Shown: positions 27,935 through 36,261 of the stretch, one piece after another
How the letters are laid out: each line of letters begins with the position of its first letter
How positions within the stretch are numbered: the stretch's first letter is position 1
Assembly: GCA_038237435.1 (NCBI GenBank)
Contig: JBBRYT010000007.1
Location: forward strand, 103,986-167,985
From: JACCTI01 sp038237435
Lineage (GTDB): Bacteria; Verrucomicrobiota; Verrucomicrobiia; Chthoniobacterales; UBA10450
DNA: 64,000 nucleotides
Direction: 5' to 3'
Notes under the pieces: model-generated
Told to the model about the DNA's origin: nothing
Database searches by the model: none
Seen by the model: the letters and a program-made list of their open reading frames with translations, nothing else
Program-made: the position numbers and the translations under genes

Positions 27935-29689
27935 ATGAAACTCGCGCGCTTCTTTTTGCTCATTCTCTTCGCGTGCACTGTCGCCGCTGAGGAAAATCAA
28001 AACAGTGAGTTCCAAAAAGTCGCGGATGAATACGTCAAAGGCTGGTTGGCGGCGCATCCGTTGCAGGCCACCTCGCTCGGTTTTCATGAGTACGACGGCC
28101 GCATCAACGATTACACGCGACTTTCAATCGACGCCGAACTCTCGCGCCTGAAACGCTTCGACGAACGGCTGAAAAAATTCGACCCCGCGAAACTAAACGC
28201 CGCTTCCGCGCTCGATCTCCGCATCCTGCAATCCGCAATTAGGAAAGATCTCTTCGATATTCAGGACATGCAGTCGTTCGACCTGAATCCGATGACTTAC
28301 GCGCACGCGCTCGATGTGAACGTTTACATCAAGCGTGACTTCGCGCCGCTGAGCGATCGCCTAAAGAGCATCATCGCGCTGGAGAATCAGCTGCCGAACA
28401 TCATGATCGCGGCCAAGACCAACCTCGCGCCGGTCTTGCCGAAACCGTATGTCGAACTGGCGATTGAAATTGCGCGCGGCGGCGCGGATTTCTTGAAGAA
28501 GGATTTGGTCGACGCGCTCAAGGACGTCAAAGATCCCAAACTGAACGCAGCTTTCGCGATTGCGAATAGGAAAGCCTTCATGGCGCTGAGCGAATATGCA
28601 TCGTGGCTGGAAAAAGATCGGCTGCCGAACGCAGGTGCGCCCTGGGCGCTCGGCGAAGAGAAATATCGCAGGATGCTCGCGGAACAGGAGCTGGTCGATT
28701 TGCCGCCGGAGAAAGTCCTCGAAATCGGTCTGGCGGAATTGAAACGCGAACAACAGGCCTTCGCCGACGCCGGAAAACTCATCGATCCGAGCAAACCCGC
28801 GCCGGAAGTTTTCAAAGACATCCAGAAAGAGCATCCTACGGCGGAGAACTTGATCCCCGACACGGCGAAGGATTTGGAAAATATTCGCCAGTACTTGTTA
28901 GACCACGACCTCATTTCGCTGCCTTCCGAAGTGCGTGCGCAAGTAAAGGAGACCCCGCAGTTCGCGCGCGCTACTTCCTTCGCCTCGATGGATACGCCTG
29001 GTCCCTTCGAGAAGAAAGGAACGGAAGCTTATTACTACGTCACGCCGACGGAGCCGGATTGGCCGCCGGAGCAAAAGGAACAGTGGCTCACGGCGTTTAA
29101 CTTTTTCACCACCGACGTCGTTTCCATTCACGAATGTTATCCCGGCCATTATGTGCAATTCCTGCATTTGAATGCGTCGCGCGCGTCGAAAACCGCCAAG
29201 CTTTTCGGCAGCTACGCTTTCGTCGAATGCTGGGCGCATTACAGCGAGAAAATGATGATCGACGAAGGCTTCGGCAAAACGACGAACACCACCCCGAGCG
29301 ACGAGGAAACGAAACGCGCCGCGAAGTATCGCATGGCGCAATCGGACGAAGCGCTCCTGCGTCTCTGTCGGCTCTGCGCCTCCATCCAGATGCACACGCA
29401 AGGCATGAGCGTGGAAGAAGCGACCAAATTCTTCGTCGACAATTGTTACTACGAAGAGAAGACCTCGCACTCCGAAGCAATGCGGGGCACTTTTGATCCC
29501 GGGTATCTCAATTACTCGTTAGGCAAACTGCAAATCCTGAAGTTGCGCGACGATTACAAGACGCAGGAAGGTCCGGTTTACACCCTAAAAAGATTCCACG
29601 ACGAAATGCTCAAGCACGGCATGCCGCCAATTCGTTTACTCCGCCAAATCATGGTGAAGGACAAAACGAAATGGGGCGAAGCCCTCTAG
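27935..29689 (+). CDS. Exported DUF885 family protein (second copy)
   Basis: 584 residues with a signal peptide (MKLARFFLLILFACTVAAEE). The zinc motif is HECYPGHYVQFLHLN (HExxxGH) and the third-ligand helix is ECWAHYSEKMMIDEGFG. It is diverged from the DUF885 gene at 13.5 kb but shares its C-terminal YSLGKLQILKLRDDY pattern. It is probably a periplasmic peptidase by fold; the substrate is unknown. It is transcribed divergently from ctpA. Confidence 0.88.
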   Translation: MKLARFFLLILFACTVAAEENQNSEFQKVADEYVKGWLAAHPLQATSLGFHEYDGRINDYTRLSIDAELSRLKRFDERLKKFDPAKLNAASALDLRILQSAIRKDLFDIQDMQSFDLNPMTYAHALDVNVYIKRDFAPLSDRLKSIIALENQLPNIMIAAKTNLAPVLPKPYVELAIEIARGGADFLKKDLVDALKDVKDPKLNAAFAIANRKAFMALSEYASWLEKDRLPNAGAPWALGEEKYRRMLAEQELVDLPPEKVLEIGLAELKREQQAFADAGKLIDPSKPAPEVFKDIQKEHPTAENLIPDTAKDLENIRQYLLDHDLISLPSEVRAQVKETPQFARATSFASMDTPGPFEKKGTEAYYYVTPTEPDWPPEQKEQWLTAFNFFTTDVVSIHECYPGHYVQFLHLNASRASKTAKLFGSYAFVECWAHYSEKMMIDEGFGKTTNTTPSDEETKRAAKYRMAQSDEALLRLCRLCASIQMHTQGMSVEEATKFFVDNCYYEEKTSHSEAMRGTFDPGYLNYSLGKLQILKLRDDYKTQEGPVYTLKRFHDEMLKHGMPPIRLLRQIMVKDKTKWGEAL

Positions 29690-29711
29690 CACTCGTTAGG
29701 CAATCAAACGT

Positions 29712-29818
29712 GTCATCCTGAGCCTGCGAAGACGGCGAAGGATCTCACAACAGCTATCGGGCAACGCGTTATCTGGCGCGTGAGATCCTTCGGCGCGCTC
29801 CGCCAGCCTCAGGATGAC
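29712..29818. repeat. Dispersed palindromic repeat, copy 1
   Basis: A 107-base imperfect palindrome with outer arms GTCATCCTGAG and CTCAGGATGAC and inner arms GAAGGATCTCAC and GTGAGATCCTTC. It lies between the convergent ends of the DUF885 and HtrA-like genes. Two related copies are at 41217-41340 and 63308-63466. No coding potential; REP-like or a non-autonomous element. Confidence 0.85.
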
Positions 29819-29833
29819 AACGCGCGAGCGTTT

Positions 29834-30802
29834 TCACAACGTCAGCTCGCGCGGCACCACCATGCAGAAAAGTTTCTCGGTCTCGCGCAGGAACATCATC
29901 GGTGACGGCACACCGATTTCCGATGCGACCAGACGCTTGTGCAGGTCGTCGATCGTCCCGATGGCGTGACCTTTGAAACCAAGAATGATGTCGCCTTTGC
30001 GCAAACCAGCGACCGCCGCCGGACTTCCGTTTTCCAACTCCGCCACTTGCACGCCGCGATTCGTTTCCAGTTTGTGAAAACGAATCACCCGCGGATGTAG
30101 CGGGACGTTTTGTCCAGCGACGCCGATCGAGCTGCGGCGAATTTTTCCATCGCGAATCAACCAGCCCGCCACGAGATGCGCGGTGTTGCCCGCGATCGCA
30201 AAACAAATTCCCTGCGCCGGCAAGATCACCGCCGTATTCACGCCGATCACTTCGCCCGCGCTGTTCACGAGTGGGCCACCGGAATTTCCCGGATTCAAGG
30301 CCGCGTCGGTTTGAATGATGTCGTCCATCAAACGCCCCGATTCCGCGCGCATCGAACGACCGAGCGCACTGATCACACCAGCTGTGACCGTTTGCTGAAA
30401 TCCGTAGGGACTTCCGATCGCTACCGCGATTTGGCCCACGCGAATCTTCGACGAATCCGCAAAACGCACATGATGCAAATCCGGTGCATCAATGCGAATC
30501 ACACCGAGATCGGTGTGCGGGTCAGTCCCGATGAGCTGCGCGGGAAAAACTCGCGCATCATGCAACGTCACTTCTAACTCACGCGCGCCGTTTACGACGT
30601 GACTATTCGTTAGGATGAAACCGTCGCGCGCAATGATGAAACCAGAACCGCCGCCCGGCCTGCCATCGCGACCAACGACACGAATGTTCACGACACTCGG
30701 CGCGACGCGATTCACCACCGCCGCGATCGTCTTTGAATAGCTATCGAGCAGGATGTCGTCCGACTGCTCGTTAGGCGACGAAACAAATTGCGTGCTTACC
30801 AT
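29834..30802 (-). CDS. HtrA/DegP-like serine protease with PDZ domain, no signal peptide
   Basis: 322 residues: trypsin-like domain with catalytic His in LTNSHVV, Asp in TDLGVIRI and Ser in NPGNSGGPLV, then one PDZ domain (about residues 225-310, KGDIILGFKGHAIGTIDDLH). HtrA proteins are normally periplasmic, but the N-terminus here (MVSTQFVSSPNEQSDD) has no signal peptide or membrane helix, and the start overlaps the upstream SDR gene by 7 bases, leaving no room for one. A cytoplasmic location is therefore inferred. Confidence 0.88.
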   Translation of the reverse strand: MVSTQFVSSPNEQSDDILLDSYSKTIAAVVNRVAPSVVNIRVVGRDGRPGGGSGFIIARDGFILTNSHVVNGARELEVTLHDARVFPAQLIGTDPHTDLGVIRIDAPDLHHVRFADSSKIRVGQIAVAIGSPYGFQQTVTAGVISALGRSMRAESGRLMDDIIQTDAALNPGNSGGPLVNSAGEVIGVNTAVILPAQGICFAIAGNTAHLVAGWLIRDGKIRRSSIGVAGQNVPLHPRVIRFHKLETNRGVQVAELENGSPAAVAGLRKGDIILGFKGHAIGTIDDLHKRLVASEIGVPSPMMFLRETEKLFCMVVPRELTL

Positions 30803-31530
30803 GGCAGCACTTCTCCCATGTGAATGTAGGCGCCGCTCGGCCCGCCTTCTTCCAGCGTGGCTAACTCGACGCTCGTGCGGGCGCCATCAGGAATTTCCAT
30901 CTGCGCACCTTTGCCACCCATGTCGGTTTTTACCCAACCCGGATGCGCTGCGTTCACTTTGATTTTCGTGTCCTTCAACTCGTAGGCGAGCTGCACCGTC
31001 CAGGCGTTCACGGCCGACTTCGAAATGTTGTATGACGTGTAAGCCTTCGAATCGTAAACCGGCGAGCCGGGCGTCGCGTGATATGTGATCGAGCCAAGAA
31101 TGCTGGAGAGATTTACGATCCGGCCGGCCTCGCTTTTGCGCAGCATCGGCAAGAAGGCCTGAGTGGTTGCAACCACGCCGAAAAGATTCGTCTCGAAAGT
31201 TTTCCGCCAGGTCTCGAGCGATTGTTCGCTCGCCTTCTTCTTTTCGTCATCCGCCATCACACCGGCGTTATTGATCAGGACATCGAGATGCCCAAACTCG
31301 CGTTCCACTTTCGCGGCGGCTTTACGAATGCTAGCCGCATCGTCCACATCGATCTCCAAAAACTGCACGTCGAGTTTTTCCTCGCGCAGTTTTTCCGCGG
31401 CCGTTTCGCCCTTCCTGGCATCGCGCGCGCCGAGCAGAACCGTCATTTCTTTCCGCGCCAATTGCTTGACCGTTTCCAAGCCAATCCCTTTGTTCGCTCC
31501 GGTGACCAGCGCAATTTTCTTTGTCGTCAT
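30796..31530 (-). CDS. Short-chain dehydrogenase/reductase
   Basis: 244 residues with the classical SDR motifs: TGANKGIG cofactor site, NNAGV, active-site Tyr and Lys in SYNISKSAVNAW, and HPGWVKTDMGG after the catalytic helix. It resembles carbonyl-reductase-like SDRs using NADPH. It is divergent from an Rrf2 regulator, with a dyad operator candidate in the 49-base gap, and its end overlaps the HtrA-like gene. The substrate is unknown. Confidence 0.9.
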   Translation of the reverse strand: MTTKKIALVTGANKGIGLETVKQLARKEMTVLLGARDARKGETAAEKLREEKLDVQFLEIDVDDAASIRKAAAKVEREFGHLDVLINNAGVMADDEKKKASEQSLETWRKTFETNLFGVVATTQAFLPMLRKSEAGRIVNLSSILGSITYHATPGSPVYDSKAYTSYNISKSAVNAWTVQLAYELKDTKIKVNAAHPGWVKTDMGGKGAQMEIPDGARTSVELATLEEGGPSGAYIHMGEVLPW

Positions 31531-31546
31531 AGATTTTGTTCTTTCC

Positions 31547-31567
31547 TAATTGTAACTAACACAATTA
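31547..31567. promoter_or_regulatory. Candidate operator for the Rrf2-family regulator
   Basis: A perfect 7-bp dyad, TAATTGT and ACAATTA, separated by 7 bases, sits in the gap between the divergent SDR and Rrf2 genes. It is the only AT-rich stretch locally. Rrf2 proteins bind such inverted repeats and often autoregulate; its role here is inferred from position and symmetry. Confidence 0.55.
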
Positions 31568-31579
31568 CAGTTTCGCACT

Positions 31580-31987
31580 GTGGTCAACCAACAATTCGCT
31601 TTCGCCATCCACATCATGACCGCGCTGGCCTACTCCGGCGAAGTGATGGATTCGCAGATGCTCGCCCGCAGCGTGAATACCAATCCCGTCGTCGTCCGCC
31701 GCATCCTGCTGGCCCTGCGTGCCGCCGGGTTGGTGGAAACGATCATCGGCAAACACGGCGGCTCGCGTTTGTGCAAACCGGCCAGCGCAATTTCTCTGCG
31801 CGACATTTACGACGCGGTCGCGGCGCAGCCGATTATTTCCGTGAGCCAGCGCAAAGCCTGGAGGCATTGTGAGGTCAGTTGCCGCATGAGAAAAATCATG
31901 AGCGCCGTGGCGGACGAAGCCGAGCGAGCGATGCGTTCACATCTCAAGGCCGTGACCCTACAACGACTCGTTAGGCAAATTCGTTAG
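31580..31987 (+). CDS. Rrf2-family transcriptional regulator
   Basis: 135 residues starting at GTG 31580. The winged helix-turn-helix is visible (SQMLARSVNTNPVVVRRILL, then AAGLVETIIGKHGGSRL). Only two close cysteines occur (HCEVSC), not the three-cysteine pattern of iron-sulfur Rrf2 proteins such as IscR, so it resembles the YwnA-like group. It is divergent from the SDR gene and 9 bases ahead of an MFS transporter; all may form one regulated unit. Its stop codon lies inside a TCGTTAG motif. Confidence 0.85.
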   Translation: MVNQQFAFAIHIMTALAYSGEVMDSQMLARSVNTNPVVVRRILLALRAAGLVETIIGKHGGSRLCKPASAISLRDIYDAVAAQPIISVSQRKAWRHCEVSCRMRKIMSAVADEAERAMRSHLKAVTLQRLVRQIR

Positions 31988-31996
31988 GAAATTCGC

Positions 31997-33502
31997 GTGA
32001 ACGTCGGCACCGCGCCTTGCGCGAAATCTTCGCAACCGTGGGTGCTAGCCGCCACCATTCTCGGCTCAAGCCTCGCGTTCATTGACGGCACGGTTGTAAA
32101 TGTCGCGCTACCCGCGCTGCAAAAAGATCTCAATGCCACCGTGCTCGACGTGCAATGGGTCATCGAAGCGTACCTGTTATTTCTCGCCGCGCTCATTCTC
32201 GTCGGCGGTTCGTTTGGCGATCGCTTCGGGCGACGAAAAATTTACCTGCTCGGTATCGCGATCTTCGCCCTCAGTTCCGCCTGGTGTGGATTTGCGCCGA
32301 ATATTGGACACCTAATCGTCGCGCGCGCGGTCCAGGGAATCGGCGCCGCGCTCCTAGTTCCCGGAAGTCTGGCGATAATTGGCAGCGCATTTCGCGAAGA
32401 GGAACGCGGACGCGCCATCGGCACCTGGTCGGCCTTCAGCGCCATCACCGCAGCGATCGGGCCCGTTCTGGGCGGCTGGCTCGTACAAACCATTTCCTGG
32501 CGCGCGGCTTTTTTCATCAATCTTCCCATCGCGATCATCGTCATCGTGATCGCGTATCGACATGTGCCGGAGAGTTGGAGCGGCGAACGCGAGCCGCTCG
32601 ATTATCTCGGCGCATTTCTGGTCACGATCGGTTTCGGCGCTCTCATCTACAGTCTGATCGAATCCGCGCGGCTCGGCTTCACAAGCCCTGCGATTATGAT
32701 CTGCGCGATCGCCGGCATTCTTTTCATAGCCGCATTTTTCTTTGCCGAGTCGCATCTTCGTCATCCGATGCTGCCGCCCGCATTGTTTCGCTCGCGCGAT
32801 TTTTCCGGCGCGAACCTACTCACCCTCCTGCTCTATGCCGCGCTTAGCGCGACGATGTTTTTCCTGCCGCTCAATCTCATTCAGGTGCAGCATTACACTC
32901 CGACCGCAGCGGGCGCCGCGATGCTTCCGCTCATTCTCATCATCTCCGGTCTCTCGCGCTGGTCCGGCGGATTGATCAATCGTTACGGCGCAAAACTTCC
33001 GCTCGTTGTCGGACCCACCATCGCCGCACTCGGCTTCGCACTATTCGTTAGGCCGGACCTCGGTGGCAATTATTGGAGCACGTTTTTTCCGGCGGTGGTT
33101 GTTCTCGGTCTGGGAATGGCGATCAGCGTTTCGCCATTAACCACCGTCGTGATGAGTTCCGTTTCCGGCGAACGTGTCGGCACCGCTTCGGGCGTGAACA
33201 ACGCGGTCTCGCGCGTGGCCGGTCTTCTCGCCATCGCTGTTTTCGGCGTGGTGATTCTGCACAGTTTCAACTCCGAATTGGATCGACAGCTGAAGGGCGC
33301 GCCGTTTCCACAAAGCGAGCGAGTCAAGCTCGGCAGCGCCCAGCCCCCACCGGGAGTAGATGCTGCCGTCATCGACCGATCATTCGTCCACGGTTTTCGC
33401 GTCGTCATGATTTCATGCGCGCTGCTCGCCGTCGGCGCAGCCGCAACTTCCGCGCTAATTATTAGCGGACGGCGTCGAAACCCGCCTCGATCCGTTTCGT
33501 AA
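31997..33502 (+). CDS. MFS transporter, DHA2 (EmrB/QacA) family
   Basis: 501 residues with 14 hydrophobic segments, the DHA2 layout. Signature sequences are FIDGTVVNVALPALQKDL in the first helix, GDRFGRRKIYLLG in the loop 2-3 region, and GPVLGGWLV in motif C. It exports drugs or other hydrophobic compounds by proton antiport. The GTG start is 9 bases after the Rrf2 stop. Its end overlaps the convergent oxidoreductase gene by 41 bases. Confidence 0.9.
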   Translation: MNVGTAPCAKSSQPWVLAATILGSSLAFIDGTVVNVALPALQKDLNATVLDVQWVIEAYLLFLAALILVGGSFGDRFGRRKIYLLGIAIFALSSAWCGFAPNIGHLIVARAVQGIGAALLVPGSLAIIGSAFREEERGRAIGTWSAFSAITAAIGPVLGGWLVQTISWRAAFFINLPIAIIVIVIAYRHVPESWSGEREPLDYLGAFLVTIGFGALIYSLIESARLGFTSPAIMICAIAGILFIAAFFFAESHLRHPMLPPALFRSRDFSGANLLTLLLYAALSATMFFLPLNLIQVQHYTPTAAGAAMLPLILIISGLSRWSGGLINRYGAKLPLVVGPTIAALGFALFVRPDLGGNYWSTFFPAVVVLGLGMAISVSPLTTVVMSSVSGERVGTASGVNNAVSRVAGLLAIAVFGVVILHSFNSELDRQLKGAPFPQSERVKLGSAQPPPGVDAAVIDRSFVHGFRVVMISCALLAVGAAATSALIISGRRRNPPRSVS

Positions 33503-34394
33503 TTTCGACTGCTAACTCGAGAGCCGCAGTCGCCTGTTGACCGGAAACTTTCGGGGCACGTCCGGTCGCGGCGCATTCTATGAAGGAAGCGAGCTGGCGT
33601 TTGAGCGGTTCTTCGCGATCGATTTCCACTTCCTCGCGCGTGATTCCGCTCGCGGAACGCCGATAAATTTCTCCGCTCTGACTTCCGTAGTCTAACGAGA
33701 GGTAGGCGTCTTCCTGAAAGACGCGAATCTTGCGCATTCTTTCCGGACTGATTCGACTGGAAGTAATATTCGCAACGCAACCATCTTCGAAACGCAGCCG
33801 GGCATTCGCGATATCTTCGCCGCGACTCAAGACCGGCACGCCGACGGCGTCGATCGTCTGCACCGGGGAACGCACAAGATGCAAAATGATTTCCAGATCG
33901 TGAATCATGAGGTCGAGCACGACGCCGATGTCGGTGCTGCGATTCGGGTAAGGCGAAAGACGATGCGCCTCGATGAAACGCGGATGCGTCAACCGCGCTT
34001 CCAGCGCGCTCAAAACGGGATTGAATCGCTCGACGTGTCCGACTTGCAGGATGAGGTGACGTTGCGCCGCGAGTTCGGCCAGCGCACTCGCGTGCGCGGT
34101 GTTTTCCGCGATCGGTTTTTCGATGAGCAAATGTTTGCCGCGCTCGAGCAAATTTTTTGCCACCTCGAAATGGCTGCTCGTCGGCGTGGCGACCGATGCG
34201 ACATCGATGCGTTCCGCGAAATCCCCTAACGAGCCGGCAATCGGGACCCCAAACTCGCGCGATATTTCTTCCGCCTTCGCGCGATCTGTATCGTAAATCG
34301 CGGCAAAATCCGCTGCGGCAGTTTCGGCATAAAGGCGCGCGTGATTTTTCCCGATGTGTCCGACGCCGACCACACCGACACGCAATTTCTTCAT
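33462..34394 (-). CDS. Gfo/Idh/MocA family NAD(P)-dependent oxidoreductase
   Basis: 310 residues. N-terminal Rossmann fold GVVGVGHIGKNHARLYAET, then the EKP signature (LLIEKPIAENT) and the catalytic region VLDLMIHDLEIILHLV. The VGHVERFNPVL segment is seen in sugar-nucleotide members such as UDP-GlcNAc 3-dehydrogenases, so a role in lipid A or polysaccharide sugars is possible but not proven. It starts inside the end of the GDP-fucose synthase gene (4-base ATGA overlap), consistent with nucleotide-sugar metabolism. Confidence 0.87.
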   Translation of the reverse strand: MKKLRVGVVGVGHIGKNHARLYAETAAADFAAIYDTDRAKAEEISREFGVPIAGSLGDFAERIDVASVATPTSSHFEVAKNLLERGKHLLIEKPIAENTAHASALAELAAQRHLILQVGHVERFNPVLSALEARLTHPRFIEAHRLSPYPNRSTDIGVVLDLMIHDLEIILHLVRSPVQTIDAVGVPVLSRGEDIANARLRFEDGCVANITSSRISPERMRKIRVFQEDAYLSLDYGSQSGEIYRRSASGITREEVEIDREEPLKRQLASFIECAATGRAPKVSGQQATAALELAVEITKRIEAGFDAVR

Positions 34395-35341
34395 CGCGCG
34401 CTCAACGCCGGCGCTTTTTCATTCTCGAGAAACCACTCGTAGGTGCGCGTGATGCCGTCCCGCAGCGAAATCTTCGCACGCCAGCCGAGCGCGTTAATTT
34501 TCGAAACGTCGAGCAACTTCCGCGGCGTTCCGTCCGGCTGACTTGGATTGAACGTTAGTTCCTCTTCGAATCCGACAATGTCGCAAATCAACTCCGCCAA
34601 CTCGCGAATCATCACATCCTCGCCAACGCCGACGTTAATGATTTCCGGCGAATCGTAATTCTGCAGGAGGAACAAACATGCGTCGGCCAGATCATCGACG
34701 TGCAAGAATTCGCGACGCGGTTTTCCGCTTCCCCAAACTTCCACTTCGCGCGCGCCAGCGAGTTTCGCTTCGTGCACTTTGCGCAACAAGGCCGGCAGCA
34801 CATGCGCGGTTACAAGATTAAAGTTGTCGTTAGGCCCGTAAAGATTTGTTGGCATTAAAGAAATGTAATTCTCGCCGTACTCTTCGGCGTAGGCCTGGCA
34901 AAGTTTGATCCCGGCAATTTTGGCAATGGCGTAGGCATCGTTAGTTTTTTCCAGTTCGCCCGTGAGCAATGCGCTTTCTGGAATCGGCTGCGGGGCAAAC
35001 TTCGGATAAATGCATGAGCTGCCCAAAAAGAGAAGTTTGCGCACCCCGCTTTCGTGCGACGCGCTGATGATGTTGTTCTGGATGCGCGTGTTCTCGAGCA
35101 GGAACTCGACCTTGAAATCGTTGTTGGCTTTGATCCCACCAACTCTGGCCGCGGCCAGAATGACGACCTTCGGTTTTTCATTTTCAAAAAATGCGGAGAC
35201 CGCCGCTTCGTTGCGCAGGTCCAGTTGAGCACGGTCACGAAGCAAAAGATTGCGAAAACCCTCCGTCTGCAGGCGACGAGCCACCGCGCTCCCGACCAGC
35301 CCCTTGTGGCCCGCTATGAAAATCTTGTCGTTTTTATCCAT
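34391..35341 (-). CDS. fcl: GDP-L-fucose synthase
   Basis: 316 residues of the extended SDR family, converting GDP-4-keto-6-deoxymannose to GDP-L-fucose. Motifs: IAGHKGLVGSAVARRL (nucleotide binding), FLGSSCIYPKFAPQPIPE, active-site Tyr and Lys in YAIAKIAGIKLC, and SLMPTNLYGPNDNF. These are characteristic of WcaG/Fcl. No GDP-mannose dehydratase gene is in the window. Coupled to the oxidoreductase gene downstream. Confidence 0.92.
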   Translation of the reverse strand: MDKNDKIFIAGHKGLVGSAVARRLQTEGFRNLLLRDRAQLDLRNEAAVSAFFENEKPKVVILAAARVGGIKANNDFKVEFLLENTRIQNNIISASHESGVRKLLFLGSSCIYPKFAPQPIPESALLTGELEKTNDAYAIAKIAGIKLCQAYAEEYGENYISLMPTNLYGPNDNFNLVTAHVLPALLRKVHEAKLAGAREVEVWGSGKPRREFLHVDDLADACLFLLQNYDSPEIINVGVGEDVMIRELAELICDIVGFEEELTFNPSQPDGTPRKLLDVSKINALGWRAKISLRDGITRTYEWFLENEKAPALSAR

Positions 35342-35373
35342 CCCCAGTTTGGAGGTTTACCATTTTCTTTTTC

Positions 35374-36261
35374 GTGATGTTACGCAATTCTCACTTCGTG
35401 CCCGCGCGACCTAACAGACTCGCAGTCCAGAAAACCTACAAGCTTTACATCGGGGGGAAGTTTGTCCGCAGCGAAAGCGGACGGGTCGATGTCATCCGCG
35501 GCGTCAATTATTCGCGCGCCTCGCGCAAGGATTTTCGCGACGCGGTCGTCGCCGCCAGAAAAGCGCAAGGCGGTTGGGCCAAACAGAGCGCCTATTTGCG
35601 TGGGCAGATTTTATATCGCGCCGCGGAAATGTTGGAGCGGCGGCGCGGCGAGCTTGAGGCAGAAGTGGCGCAATCAAATGGAGCGAAGAAATCGCGTTTG
35701 CCTAACGAGACCACACTCGCGATCGATCGGCTGGTTCACTACGCGGGCTGGACGGACAAGTTTCAACAGGTTTTCAGCGCGGTGAATCCGGTGGCGAGTT
35801 CGCATTTTAATTTCGTCATGCCGGAACCAACAGGGGTGGTCGTGGCGCTTTGTCCTGATGAACCGCCGCTGGTCGCGCTGGTCTCGTTAGTCGCGCCCAT
35901 CATTCTCGCGGGTAATGCGGTCGTTGTACTAGCGTCAGCGATTGATCCTCTTCCCGCACTCACTTTCTCGGAAATCATCGCTACGAGCGATCTGCCGGGC
36001 GGCGTGGTCAACATTCTCGCGGGCGATCGTGCGGAACTCGCGTCGCATTTCGCCAGTCACATGGATGTGAATGCGATTGTCGACGCGTCCGGTGACGAAA
36101 AGATTGGGAAGGAATTGCAAAGTGGTGGGCATTTCAACGTGAAGCGTTACGTCCGGCGCGAACTGACGCCGGCGCAATGGCGTGGCGATGACGGCGAGAA
36201 TCCGTATTGGATTCTGGATACCGTCGAAATGAAGACCGCCTGGCATCCGATTGGTCTCTGA
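35374..36261 (+). CDS. Truncated aldehyde dehydrogenase-like protein lacking the catalytic domain
   Basis: 295 residues matching only the N-terminal NAD-binding half of aldehyde dehydrogenases (IGGKFVRSESGR, then PEPTGVVVALCPDEPPL, TSDLPGGVVNILAG). ALDHs are near 480-500 residues; the catalytic cysteine domain is absent and the usual ELGGK site reads ELQSGGHFN. The frame is intact and no downstream ALDH remnant follows. It is immediately ahead of deoB and deoA, a setting in which shortened ALDH-like proteins accompany nucleoside-catabolic genes. A structural or regulatory role is likely. Start is GTG 35374 or ATG 35377. Confidence 0.8.
   Translation: MMLRNSHFVPARPNRLAVQKTYKLYIGGKFVRSESGRVDVIRGVNYSRASRKDFRDAVVAARKAQGGWAKQSAYLRGQILYRAAEMLERRRGELEAEVAQSNGAKKSRLPNETTLAIDRLVHYAGWTDKFQQVFSAVNPVASSHFNFVMPEPTGVVVALCPDEPPLVALVSLVAPIILAGNAVVVLASAIDPLPALTFSEIIATSDLPGGVVNILAGDRAELASHFASHMDVNAIVDASGDEKIGKELQSGGHFNVKRYVRRELTPAQWRGDDGENPYWILDTVEMKTAWHPIGL

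Noticed and set aside
29712..29818. Insertion sequence
   Set aside because: No transposase frame or target duplication seen; only a palindromic repeat.
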